From an uncultured Erysipelotrichaceae bacterium (lineage in GTDB: Bacteria > Bacillota_I > Bacilli_A > RF39 > UBA660): 12,423 nt of DNA. Position 1 is the first letter of the stretch, and every line of letters begins with the position of its first letter. The stretch lies in the NCBI GenBank assembly GCA_902768065.1, contig CACXJP010000048.1, positions 1 to 12,423 of the forward strand, given 5' to 3'. The translations under genes and the position numbers were made by a program. Of this stretch, positions 5,572 to 12,423 are shown in pieces. The notes below the pieces were generated by a model that saw only the letters and a program-made list of their open reading frames with translations, was not told the DNA's origin and did not search any database.

Positions 5572-7305
5572 GTGAAAGTGAATAATAAGGGTTTCGCAAT
5601 TACAACACTAATTTATGGACTAGCTATACTGGTATTACTATTGATTGTAATAATAATGGCAACATTATCATCAATGAGAAGTAATATTAAAGAAATGGCT
5701 AATCAAGTAGAAAATGAATTACTTAGTCAAAGCACTAGTAGTGCGGAATATGTAAGTGAGACAGTTGGATATAATGTCTTTACAACACCAATTAATGGTA
5801 ACGGGTATTATAGAGTAGAAGTATGGTCTCCACCAAATTTTGATGCAGCAGGAAACGCTACAGGTACATATGTAACAGGAGTAATAAAATTAGATGACAA
5901 TCAAAAAATATATGTATATCGTGGCGCAATTTCAGATGCATCTGGTTCATCAAAAGATGGTGTATATTTAACTTCAGTTAAGCCAGGTGAAAATGATCAA
6001 TATTATGATGGCTTTTTTGATGCGGGATTTAATAAATTAAAAATGATATTATATGTAGATGATACTGAAGCTAAACTAATAGGTGGAACAAATGAAGGAA
6101 GTAGAAAGCTGTCTTATGATTATAGAATTAGATATAATAGTGACGGCTATAATATGTTAAGATATAAATTTATAAACACAAGAATAATAAAAAATATTCC
6201 ATATGATACAGATTTAATGGGTAGTAGAGGAAAAGTAACAATTCATAAACTTATTCCTGGTGCTAATCCTAATAAGATAGTTACAAAAAATACAAGATAT
6301 TGGAATTTGCAAGGATTATATATAGATATAAAGCAAGCAGATTCATATCAAAACAAAGATTGTACATTATACATGACTCATGATGGTATAACAACATGCT
6401 TTTTAATAGGAAGAGATACTCCTCCTCATGAGGATGAGGTTTATGGTGAATATGTCGATTACTGTAAAGACGGTCCATCGGATCATCCAACTTTTCCATT
6501 CGGTGTAGATGAATATGGTGCTTATAGTGGTGAAACTTTTGTAGAGGATTTATCATTAATATGTAAAGAAGCAAATGAAAATCTTGATATGGAGATATAT
6601 GTAAATGGTGGCTCAAAGAAACAAAATGCTATAAGTCACAATAATTATACGAGAGTATATCAAGGAAAATATAAACATCATAATGGTGAAGGTATAAAAG
6701 TGACACAATATCAGCCAGACTCAATAGTAGATAAAATAGATAATGGTAATTTTTATCTACTTAATTATGGTACTGAAAATTATGCATTGACAGCTTCAAC
6801 AGATGGTAGCTCAGTTGGAATGACAGGAATGACTGGATTAAATACTCAAAAATGGGAAATCAGTAAAGTAAAGAACTTTAATCTAACTACTAATTCATTT
6901 ACAAATGATGAATATAATTATTTTAATGCACCCCCAGGAGGTAATGTAATAGATAAAGCATTTAAAATAGTTGAATTATCTACCTTTAAAGCATTAGATA
7001 TAAGATATGATGAAAATATAGACGGAAACGAAATAAGTGCCCAATACACTTATAACCCATTAACCTATAACGAACCACAAATTTGGAGATTAATCCCAAA
7101 TCAAGATGGAAGTTATTCAATAAAAACTATCATCAGATCGAATAATGGAGATGAAAGTGTTGGATATATTGCATATGATTTACCAACTGGTCCAAAAGAT
7201 GAAGGAAGAGTATACATATCAACGATGCAAGATGGAGAATTGAAAGATAATCAGAAATTTACATTATTCTTATATGATTATAATACTCTAGAAGAAACAA
7301 ATTAA
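5572..7305 (+). CDS. Prepilin-like surface protein with ricin-type beta-trefoil domain
   Basis: A predicted exported 577-residue protein, probably a surface adhesin or minor pilin-like protein; exact function unknown. GTG 5572 is preferred because AGGTGAT (5561-5567) lies 4 nt upstream. The N-terminus MKVNNKG-FAITTLIYGL followed by a hydrophobic helix to about residue 30 looks like a type IV prepilin leader, with cleavage after Gly7. Residue +5 is Thr rather than Glu. Residues about 66-165 (NGNGYYRVEVWSPP, TYVTGVIKLDDNQKIYVYRG) resemble the beta-rich 'glycine-rich' domain found in surface proteins, but with few glycines. The middle part holds the only four cysteines (264, 276, 298, 331), which could form disulfides outside the cell. 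From about 391 to the end a ricin B-like trefoil is indicated by FYLLNYGTENYALTAS and three Q-x-aromatic repeats: QKW (426-428), QIW (503-505) and QKF (561-563). Domain calls are by eye; no pilus assembly genes are in view. Confidence 0.75.
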   Translation: MKVNNKGFAITTLIYGLAILVLLLIVIIMATLSSMRSNIKEMANQVENELLSQSTSSAEYVSETVGYNVFTTPINGNGYYRVEVWSPPNFDAAGNATGTYVTGVIKLDDNQKIYVYRGAISDASGSSKDGVYLTSVKPGENDQYYDGFFDAGFNKLKMILYVDDTEAKLIGGTNEGSRKLSYDYRIRYNSDGYNMLRYKFINTRIIKNIPYDTDLMGSRGKVTIHKLIPGANPNKIVTKNTRYWNLQGLYIDIKQADSYQNKDCTLYMTHDGITTCFLIGRDTPPHEDEVYGEYVDYCKDGPSDHPTFPFGVDEYGAYSGETFVEDLSLICKEANENLDMEIYVNGGSKKQNAISHNNYTRVYQGKYKHHNGEGIKVTQYQPDSIVDKIDNGNFYLLNYGTENYALTASTDGSSVGMTGMTGLNTQKWEISKVKNFNLTTNSFTNDEYNYFNAPPGGNVIDKAFKIVELSTFKALDIRYDENIDGNEISAQYTYNPLTYNEPQIWRLIPNQDGSYSIKTIIRSNNGDESVGYIAYDLPTGPKDEGRVYISTMQDGELKDNQKFTLFLYDYNTLEETN

Positions 7306-7335
7306 TAGTAGTAGAAATACTACTATTATTTTTTT
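7304..7335 (+). terminator. Intrinsic terminator after the prepilin-like gene
   Basis: A perfect 10-bp stem, AATAGTAGTA (7304-7313) with TACTACTATT (7318-7327), is closed by a GAAA tetraloop. It is followed by A and seven T (7329-7335). The stem has only two G:C pairs but the hairpin plus U-tract is clear. It overlaps the stop codon and ends 7 bp before the first CIRCE element. Confidence 0.75.
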
Positions 7336-7342
7336 AAAAAAG

Positions 7343-7369
7343 TTAGCACTAGCTGTTGACAAGTGCTAA
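7343..7369 (+). promoter_or_regulatory. CIRCE operator 1 (HrcA binding site)
   Basis: TTAGCACTA-N9-AAGTGCTAA is a near-perfect CIRCE inverted repeat (consensus TTAGCACTC-N9-GAGTGCTAA). The innermost base pair C/G of the consensus is replaced by unpaired A/A. The spacer and right half contain the TTGACA -35 hexamer (7356-7361), so bound HrcA would directly block RNA polymerase. Confidence 0.93.
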
Positions 7370-7384
7370 AAAGAAGAGTATATT
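7356..7384 (+). promoter_or_regulatory. Sigma-A promoter of the hrcA-grpE-dnaK operon
   Basis: A perfect TTGACA (7356-7361) is separated by 17 bp from TATATT (7379-7384). The predicted start site is near 7391, inside the left arm of the second CIRCE copy. This is the best -35/-10 pair in the window. It is flanked and overlapped by CIRCE operators, giving heat-inducible control through HrcA. Confidence 0.85.
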
Positions 7385-7388
7385 ATTA

Positions 7389-7415
7389 TTAGCACTAATA
7401 ATTGAAAAGTGCTAG
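7389..7415 (+). promoter_or_regulatory. CIRCE operator 2, overlapping the hrcA Shine-Dalgarno
   Basis: TTAGCACTA-N9-AAGTGCTAG is a second CIRCE copy, placed 46 bp after the first (start to start). It has the same A/A replacement of the innermost pair and a final G instead of A. It covers the predicted transcription start, and its right arm touches the AGGAGG (7414-7419) of hrcA. In mRNA the arms could pair and partly hide that ribosome binding site. Confidence 0.88.
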
Positions 7416-7427
7416 GAGGTTGATGTT

Positions 7428-8417
7428 ATGTTGACTGAAAGACAAGAAAAAATCCTTAAACTAATAGTAGAAAAATATATCAGGGAACCTATTCCTGTTG
7501 GTTCTAAAGCAATTTCTAAGATATTGAAATGCTCTAGTGCTACAGTTAGAAATGATATGGGAGAACTTGAAAATAATGGACTATTAGAAAAAACTCACAC
7601 ATCTTCAGGAAGAATACCATCAGAAGCAGGCTACAGATATTATGTAGATAATCTAATGGAATTAAAAAAGATGAATGGAGAGGATTTATTAAAATTACAA
7701 ATAGTCTTCAAAAATCAGCAACTTGCACTATCTGATGTAATAACAAAGTCATTGCAGGTTATATCAGATATGACTAATTATACAACTGTAGTACTTGGTA
7801 GTACATCTCATGAGAATCTTCTTAAACAAATAGAAGTAATTCCGATTGATGACGTTAGTATGATAGTAATAATAGTAACTGATAAAGGTCATGTAGAACA
7901 TAAAAATATTAAACTTCAAGATGTATCACTTGAAGAAATCAAAAAAACAGTTGGCCTTATTAATAATTTAATATCAGGAACTCCGATAGATGAAGTAAGC
8001 AATAAATTGGAATTCGAAGTAAAACCAATTATTGGAAAATATGTTAAACAACATGAACAATTATATAATGCTTTCTATCATGTATTTAGTGACTTTACTA
8101 ATCAAGAAGTAAATATAATGGGAAGAAATAAAATGTTAGAGCAACCAGAGTTTTCTACAAACATAGATAAAATCAAAAATGTCTTTAATAAGTTAGAATC
8201 TCCAGAAGTAATAAATAATATTACTGAGGATAATGATAATAATATTAATGTATATATTGGTGATGAATCTAATATTGATAGTGATGTAACCGTTATTAAG
8301 ACTAAATACAAAAATGGAAATGATGAAGGAACAATAGCTATCATAGGACCAAAAAGAATGGAATATGATAGAGTAGTTGGTATGTTGGAATACATTAAAG
8401 AGAATATTGAAAGGTAG
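7428..8417 (+). CDS. hrcA: Heat-inducible transcription repressor HrcA
   Basis: HrcA represses class I heat-shock genes by binding CIRCE as a dimer; in known systems its activity depends on GroEL. The 329-residue protein has the N-terminal winged helix-turn-helix: LTERQEKILKLIVEKYIREPIPVGSKAI (2-29), then KCSSATVRNDMGELENNGLLEKTHTSSGRIPSEAGYRYYVD (34-74). Both are highly characteristic. The GAF-like sensing domain with its inserted dimerising segment follows (about 95-329), including the typical late segment GTIAIIGPKRMEYDRVVGMLEYI. The start is set by AGGAGG eight bases upstream. It is first in its operon, directly after two CIRCE sites, so it is autoregulated. A segment rich in Asn and Asp (about 264-285) is probably a flexible insertion. 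grpE follows after 6 bp. Confidence 0.96.
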   Translation: MLTERQEKILKLIVEKYIREPIPVGSKAISKILKCSSATVRNDMGELENNGLLEKTHTSSGRIPSEAGYRYYVDNLMELKKMNGEDLLKLQIVFKNQQLALSDVITKSLQVISDMTNYTTVVLGSTSHENLLKQIEVIPIDDVSMIVIIVTDKGHVEHKNIKLQDVSLEEIKKTVGLINNLISGTPIDEVSNKLEFEVKPIIGKYVKQHEQLYNAFYHVFSDFTNQEVNIMGRNKMLEQPEFSTNIDKIKNVFNKLESPEVINNITEDNDNNINVYIGDESNIDSDVTVIKTKYKNGNDEGTIAIIGPKRMEYDRVVGMLEYIKENIER

Positions 8418-8423
8418 GTTTTT

Positions 8424-8993
8424 ATGGCAAAAAAAGAAAAGAAAAAAGTAGAACCACAAGAAGAACCTGAAATACTAGAAGCAACAAAAGAATTAGAAAA
8501 TGATACAAAATTAAACAATGAAATGTTAAAGCTTGAAAAAGAGATTAATCAATTAACAGAGGATAATAAAAATCTACTTGCTCAAGTACAATTAGCTCAA
8601 GCAGAGCTAGTTAATTATCGAAAAAGAAAAGATGAAGAAACTGCCAATTTGATGAAATATGCAAATCAAGGTTTAATAACTGAAATTTTACCGTTAGTTG
8701 ATAACTTTGAAAGAGCAATCAAACAAGCAAGTACTTCAGAAAACACTGAAATAGCTAAATACTTAACAGGATTCCAAATGATGTATACAAATCTATTAAG
8801 TATTTTAGAAAAATTTGGTGTAGAAGAAATAAATAGACCAGGAGAAATATTTGATGCCAACTTAGAACAAGCAATGGTAGCAGAAAATAATCCTGAATTA
8901 GAAGATGAAGTAGTAATAGAAGTACTTCAAAAAGGATATAAATTAAAAGACAGAGTTATACGCCCTGCCTCAGTAAAAATAAATCAATTATAA
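8424..8993 (+). CDS. grpE: Nucleotide exchange factor GrpE
   Basis: GrpE is the cytoplasmic nucleotide exchange factor that releases ADP from DnaK. The 189 residues fit the family. The order is a charged, disordered N-terminus (1-32), a long dimer-forming coiled coil (about 33-85, including AELVNYRKRKDEE), the four-helix region with ITEILPLVDNFERAI, FQMMYTNLLSILEKFGVEEI, and the C-terminal beta-wing PGEIFDANLEQAM ... EVLQKGYKLKDRVIRPASVKI. The signature usually reads near 'FDPN.HEA(V/M)'; here it is FDANLEQAM, lacking the common His and Pro, a moderate divergence. A Shine-Dalgarno (AAAGGTAGG) overlaps the end of hrcA, 6 bp upstream. dnaK follows after 18 bp, so partner genes are cotranscribed under the CIRCE promoter. 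Confidence 0.95.
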   Translation: MAKKEKKKVEPQEEPEILEATKELENDTKLNNEMLKLEKEINQLTEDNKNLLAQVQLAQAELVNYRKRKDEETANLMKYANQGLITEILPLVDNFERAIKQASTSENTEIAKYLTGFQMMYTNLLSILEKFGVEEINRPGEIFDANLEQAMVAENNPELEDEVVIEVLQKGYKLKDRVIRPASVKINQL

Positions 8994-9011
8994 AAAGGAG
9001 AGATAAATAAT

Positions 9012-10859
9012 ATGAGTAAAGTAATAGGAATAGATTTAGGAACAACAAATTCATGTGCTGCAGTATTAGAGGCTGGAGCACCAAAAGTAATACCAAATCC
9101 AGAAGGAGGAAGAACAACTCCATCTGTAGTAGCATTTAAAAAAGGAGAAAGAATAGTAGGTGAAGCTGCAAAAAGACAAGCACTTACTAATCCAAATACA
9201 GTTAGTTCAATTAAAAGAAAAATGGGAACTAGCGAAAAAGTAGAATTAGATGGAAAGAAATATACACCAGAAGAAATTTCAGCAATGATTTTATCTTACA
9301 TTAAAGATTATTGTGAAGCATATTTAGGAGAAAAAGTAGATAAAGCAGTTATCACAGTACCTGCATACTTCTCTGATTCACAAAGACAAGCAACTAAAAA
9401 TGCAGGAAAAATTGCTGGTTTAGAAGTAGAAAGAATTATCAATGAACCAACAGCAGCTGCATTATCATATGGTCTTGAAAAAGATGAAGGACAAACAATC
9501 CTTGTATATGACTTAGGTGGAGGTACATTCGATGTTTCAATCCTAGAATTAGGAGATGGAGTATTTGAAGTTAAATCTACAAATGGTAATAACCACTTAG
9601 GTGGAGATGATTTCGATCAAAGAATTATTGATTATTTAGTAGAAGAATTTAAGAATGAAAATGATATTGACTTAACTGAAGACAAAATGGCAATGCAAAG
9701 ACTTAAAGAAGTTGCAGAAAAAGCTAAAAAAGATTTATCAGGAATGGTTTCAACTCAAATTTCTGCACCATTCATTGCTAAGAATGATGATGGTGAACCA
9801 GTTCACTTAGATATGACATTAACAAGAGCTAAATTTGAAGATTTAATTTCTGATTTAGTAGAGTCAACAATAGATCCAGTTAAGAAAGCAATCAAAGATG
9901 CTAAGATGACTAAGAAAGATATTGATAAAGTTATTTTAGTAGGTGGATCTACTCGTGTACCATTAGTATATGAAACAATTACTAAAGAATTAGGAAAAGA
10001 ACCATCAAGAGAAGTTAACCCAGATGAAGTAGTTGCTATGGGAGCTGCAATCCAAGGTGGAGTTTTAGCTGGAGATGTTAATGGAATCGTTTTATTAGAC
10101 GTTACACCATTATCTCTAGGATTAGAGACTTTAGGTGGAGTAATGACTACATTAATCCCAAGAAATACAACAATTCCAACTTCAAAAACAGAAGTATTCT
10201 CAACTGCTGCAGATAATCAACCAGCAGTAGATATTCACATCTTACAAGGTGAAAGATCTATGGCAGCTGATAACAAGACGTTAGGAAGATTCCAATTAGG
10301 AAATATTCCACCTGCACCAAGAGGAGTACCACAAATCGAAGTTACATTTGATATTGATGCAAATGGTATCGTTAATGTTAAAGCTAAAGATTTAGGTACA
10401 AATAAAGAACAATCAATTACAATCACATCATCAACAAATCTTTCAGATGACGAAGTTGAAAGAATGAGAAAAGAAGCAGAAGAAAATAAAGAAGCAGATG
10501 ATAAGAAGAAAGAAGAAGCTGAAGTAAGAAATGAAGCTGAACAAATGGTATTCCAAACTGAAAAAGCTATTAAAGATCTTGGAGATAAAGCAGACAAGAA
10601 AGAAAAAGAAGCTGCTGAAGATTTAATTAAAGATTTAAAAGAAGCACTAAAAGGTGATGACATCGATAAGATAAAAGAAGAAAAAGAAAAACTACAAGAA
10701 AAAGCTATGGCATTATCTGCAAAAGTATATGAAGAAGCCGCAAAACAAAGACAAGCCGAAGAAGCAGAAGAAGATGACAAAAAAGAAGAGAAAAAAGAAA
10801 AGAAATCAAAGAAAAATAAAGACGACGACGTAGAAGAAGCAGATATTGAAGAAGAATAA
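9012..10859 (+). CDS. dnaK: Chaperone protein DnaK (Hsp70)
   Basis: This is the ATP-driven cytoplasmic Hsp70 that binds exposed hydrophobic segments of clients. The 615 residues include all landmarks: phosphate loop [12 protein letters not shown] (4-15), [14 protein letters not shown] (165-178), VGGSTRVP (310-317), interdomain linker [10 protein letters not shown] (361-370), the substrate-binding beta domain (about 372-475) and a helical lid (about 485-580). The tail is highly charged, alternating Lys and Asp/Glu, and ends [10 protein letters not shown] rather than the common EEVKD-type ending. It lacks the insertion near residue 75-100 found in Gram-negative DnaK, which agrees with a Bacillota origin. 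AAGGAGA lies before the ATG. ATC and GTT codons look more frequent than in neighbours, typical of a highly expressed gene. No dnaJ follows; a hairpin and then pepF come next. Confidence 0.98.
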   Translation: MSKVIGIDLGTTNSCAAVLEAGAPKVIPNPEGGRTTPSVVAFKKGERIVGEAAKRQALTNPNTVSSIKRKMGTSEKVELDGKKYTPEEISAMILSYIKDYCEAYLGEKVDKAVITVPAYFSDSQRQATKNAGKIAGLEVERIINEPTAAALSYGLEKDEGQTILVYDLGGGTFDVSILELGDGVFEVKSTNGNNHLGGDDFDQRIIDYLVEEFKNENDIDLTEDKMAMQRLKEVAEKAKKDLSGMVSTQISAPFIAKNDDGEPVHLDMTLTRAKFEDLISDLVESTIDPVKKAIKDAKMTKKDIDKVILVGGSTRVPLVYETITKELGKEPSREVNPDEVVAMGAAIQGGVLAGDVNGIVLLDVTPLSLGLETLGGVMTTLIPRNTTIPTSKTEVFSTAADNQPAVDIHILQGERSMAADNKTLGRFQLGNIPPAPRGVPQIEVTFDIDANGIVNVKAKDLGTNKEQSITITSSTNLSDDEVERMRKEAEENKEADDKKKEEAEVRNEAEQMVFQTEKAIKDLGDKADKKEKEAAEDLIKDLKEALKGDDIDKIKEEKEKLQEKAMALSAKVYEEAAKQRQAEEAEEDDKKEEKKEKKSKKNKDDDVEEADIEEE

Positions 10860-10860
10860 T

Positions 10861-10898
10861 AAAAGATTAGAAGTTCTATTTTAGAACTTCTAACTTTT
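10861..10898 (+). terminator. Long hairpin after dnaK, probable terminator
   Basis: TTAGAAGTTCTA (10867-10878) pairs perfectly with TAGAACTTCTAA (10882-10893). The outer AAAAG (10861-10865) can pair with CTTTT (10894-10898) across a bulged A at 10866. The U-tract is only four T, so termination may be partial, allowing some readthrough into pepF, or the structure may protect the 3' end of the dnaK mRNA. Confidence 0.6.
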
Positions 10899-10917
10899 GT
10901 ATCATAAAGGAGAAATT

Positions 10918-12423
10918 ATGCAGAAATATAGTAGTAGAAAAGATGTACCAGAAAAATATAAATGGAATTTAAAAGATTTTTTCAAATCAGAAAAAGAATT
11001 TGAAGAAAGTCTAGATAGATGCAAAAAATTAGTAAAAGATTTAAAGAACTATGTAGGATGTACAAAAGATGCTCATAAATTATATGAATTCTTAAATAAA
11101 GAAATAGAAGCAATTGCTTTATGGGAAGATTTATATGTCTATGCTTATTTAATAAATGATCAAGAACTAGGAAACGAGAAATCTATTAAAAGAAAGAATA
11201 AAGCAGAACAATTAAATCTTGAATTAGAAATGAATTTGAGCTTTTTCGCACCAGAATTATTAAAACTATCAAAAGATGATTATGAAAAACTATATAAGAC
11301 AGAAGAAAAATTATTAGAATATAAATCAGATCTAGATAGAATTTATCGTGATAAAGACCATACTCTTACAGAAAATGAAGAACAAATTATTTCAAGTTTA
11401 GTAAATTCCATGAATCATTTTGATGATATATCATCTACTATGTTAAATACACTACACGATTATGGTACTGTAAAAATAGATAATGAAGAAATAACAATTG
11501 CAACAAATAATTATAGACATCTTATGAAAAATGAAAATAAAAATATAAGAAAAGATGTCAGAGAAAAATTCAATAAAGTAATAGATCAATATTCTGCAAG
11601 TAATGCAATGTTATTATCAAGTTATGTATCAATGAATGATACAATTGCACGAATAAGACATTTTGATAGTTCATGGGAACAAAACATGTTTCATTCTAAT
11701 TTAGACAGTAAAATATTTAGAACTTTAGTAAATACTGTAGAAAAAAATTTAGGAAGTTTACAAAAGTATTATAAATTAAAAAAAGAAGCATTAAATTTAA
11801 AAGAATTAACAAGTGATGATTTGGCATTAGAAATGGCAAAATCAAAAGAAGAATATGAAATAGAACAAGCCCAAAAAATAGTTCTTGAAGCAATTAAACC
11901 ACTAGGAAATGAATATTTAGAAAAATTCAAAAAAATATTTGATAATAATTATATTGATTATTGTCAATATAAAGGAAAATGTAGTGGTGGATATAGTTTT
12001 TCTACTATAAATAACAATTCAAGAATACTTATGAGCTATAATGGTAGTCTGGATTCTATCTCAACAATTGCCCATGAAGGAGGGCATAATGTTCATCATC
12101 AATTTGTAAAAGAAAATAATCCTATGCAGTATAGAAATACTCCAAGTATAACAGCAGAAGTTGCTTCACTTACAAATGAATGTTTATTATCAAGTTATCT
12201 TGCAGAAAACGGAAAAACAAAAGAAGAAAGATTAGCAGGTATAGCAAACATCCTAGAAGTAATAGTATCAAATTTATTTGGCGCAGTACGTGAAGGCAAG
12301 ATGGAAGAAGAAATGTATGATGAAGTTCATAATGGTGGAGTATTAACAAAAGAATATTTAGATAAGTTAAGTTATGATTCATTAAGTAAATATTATGGAG
12401 ATACAGTTAAATATGATGATAAG
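10918..12423 (+). CDS. pepF: Oligoendopeptidase F, M3 family (3' truncated by window)
   Basis: This is a cytoplasmic zinc metallopeptidase of family M3B that cleaves short peptides. The frame is open to the last base: 502 codons are visible out of roughly 600 usual for the family, so about 95 are missing. The N-terminus YSSRKDVPEKYKWNLKDFF is typical of PepF. The helical region containing IEAIALWEDLYVYAYLINDQ follows. The catalytic motif HEGGH occupies residues 386-390 in STIAHEGGHNVHHQF, with His386 and His390 as zinc ligands and Glu387 as the general base. The third ligand is probably Glu414 in TAEVASLTNE, 24 residues after the second His as in other PepF proteins. The start ATG 10918 follows AAAGGAGAAA. 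It occupies the position where dnaJ usually stands after dnaK, but a hairpin separates it from dnaK and it probably has separate or readthrough expression. Confidence 0.94.
   Translation, partial: MQKYSSRKDVPEKYKWNLKDFFKSEKEFEESLDRCKKLVKDLKNYVGCTKDAHKLYEFLNKEIEAIALWEDLYVYAYLINDQELGNEKSIKRKNKAEQLNLELEMNLSFFAPELLKLSKDDYEKLYKTEEKLLEYKSDLDRIYRDKDHTLTENEEQIISSLVNSMNHFDDISSTMLNTLHDYGTVKIDNEEITIATNNYRHLMKNENKNIRKDVREKFNKVIDQYSASNAMLLSSYVSMNDTIARIRHFDSSWEQNMFHSNLDSKIFRTLVNTVEKNLGSLQKYYKLKKEALNLKELTSDDLALEMAKSKEEYEIEQAQKIVLEAIKPLGNEYLEKFKKIFDNNYIDYCQYKGKCSGGYSFSTINNNSRILMSYNGSLDSISTIAHEGGHNVHHQFVKENNPMQYRNTPSITAEVASLTNECLLSSYLAENGKTKEERLAGIANILEVIVSNLFGAVREGKMEEEMYDEVHNGGVLTKEYLDKLSYDSLSKYYGDTVKYDDK

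Noticed and set aside
8102..8518. Antisense open frames opposite the hrcA-grpE junction
   Set aside because: They are hydrophobic Phe/Ser/Ile-rich translations of AT-rich coding sequence, cross two confident genes, and lack start signals.
10235..10780. Long antisense open frame (181 codons) opposite the dnaK 3' half
   Set aside because: It is a Ser/Ala/Phe-rich shadow of Lys/Glu/Ala codons in dnaK, with no ribosome binding site and no recognisable domain.
1..12423. Mycoplasma-type code (TGA as Trp)
   Set aside because: Conserved Trp positions use TGG, and TGA serves as the stop of ylbD, ylbF and rsmD.

Overview
The window is a strongly AT-rich (roughly 30% GC by eye) bacterial chromosome segment with every gene on the + strand. 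The content points to a low-GC Bacillota, class Bacilli in the broad sense. The evidence is a parE/parC pair, the Bacillus-type ylbD-ylbE-ylbF-rsmD order, a Gram-positive-type DnaK, and an hrcA-first heat-shock operon under CIRCE control. The genetic code looks standard: TGG is used for Trp, and TAA, TAG and TGA all end genes. The KGFAI-type prepilin-like protein and the very high A+T suggest an uncultured gut lineage (RF39/Erysipelotrichia-like). That placement is an inference, not something the sequence proves.

Layout. (1) 1-4170, topoisomerase IV region: the C-terminal end of parE, two tandem members of an unrecognised small protein family (the first interrupted by an in-frame TAA), then a complete parC closed by an intrinsic terminator. 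(2) 4197-5544, a ylbD-ylbE-ylbF-rsmD cluster in the Bacillus order but without ylbG between ylbF and rsmD. A TGn-extended -10 lies directly in front of ylbF and would give a leaderless or near-leaderless mRNA. (3) 5545-7335, a monocistronic unit with its own extended -10 promoter and terminator. It encodes a surface protein with a prepilin-like N-terminus, a probable glycine-rich-type beta domain, a four-cysteine middle segment and a ricin-type beta-trefoil. (4) 7343-10898, the class I heat-shock operon hrcA-grpE-dnaK, with two CIRCE operators around a strong sigma-A promoter and a long hairpin after dnaK. There is no dnaJ after dnaK. (5) 10918-12423, pepF (oligoendopeptidase F), cut by the window end.

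Functional logic. ParE and ParC form topoisomerase IV for chromosome decatenation. HrcA represses its own operon, while DnaK and GrpE form the chaperone and its nucleotide exchanger. RsmD methylates 16S rRNA, and YlbF belongs to the RNase Y specificity-factor family. Most of the window is conserved housekeeping sequence. The parts worth a second look are the uncharacterised paralog pair between parE and parC with its nonsense codon, the prepilin-lectin fusion, the leaderless-looking ylbF start, the two non-canonical CIRCE copies, and the missing dnaJ. I found no CRISPR array, tRNA, rRNA, insertion sequence or attachment site, and no gene-free stretch longer than 300 bases.
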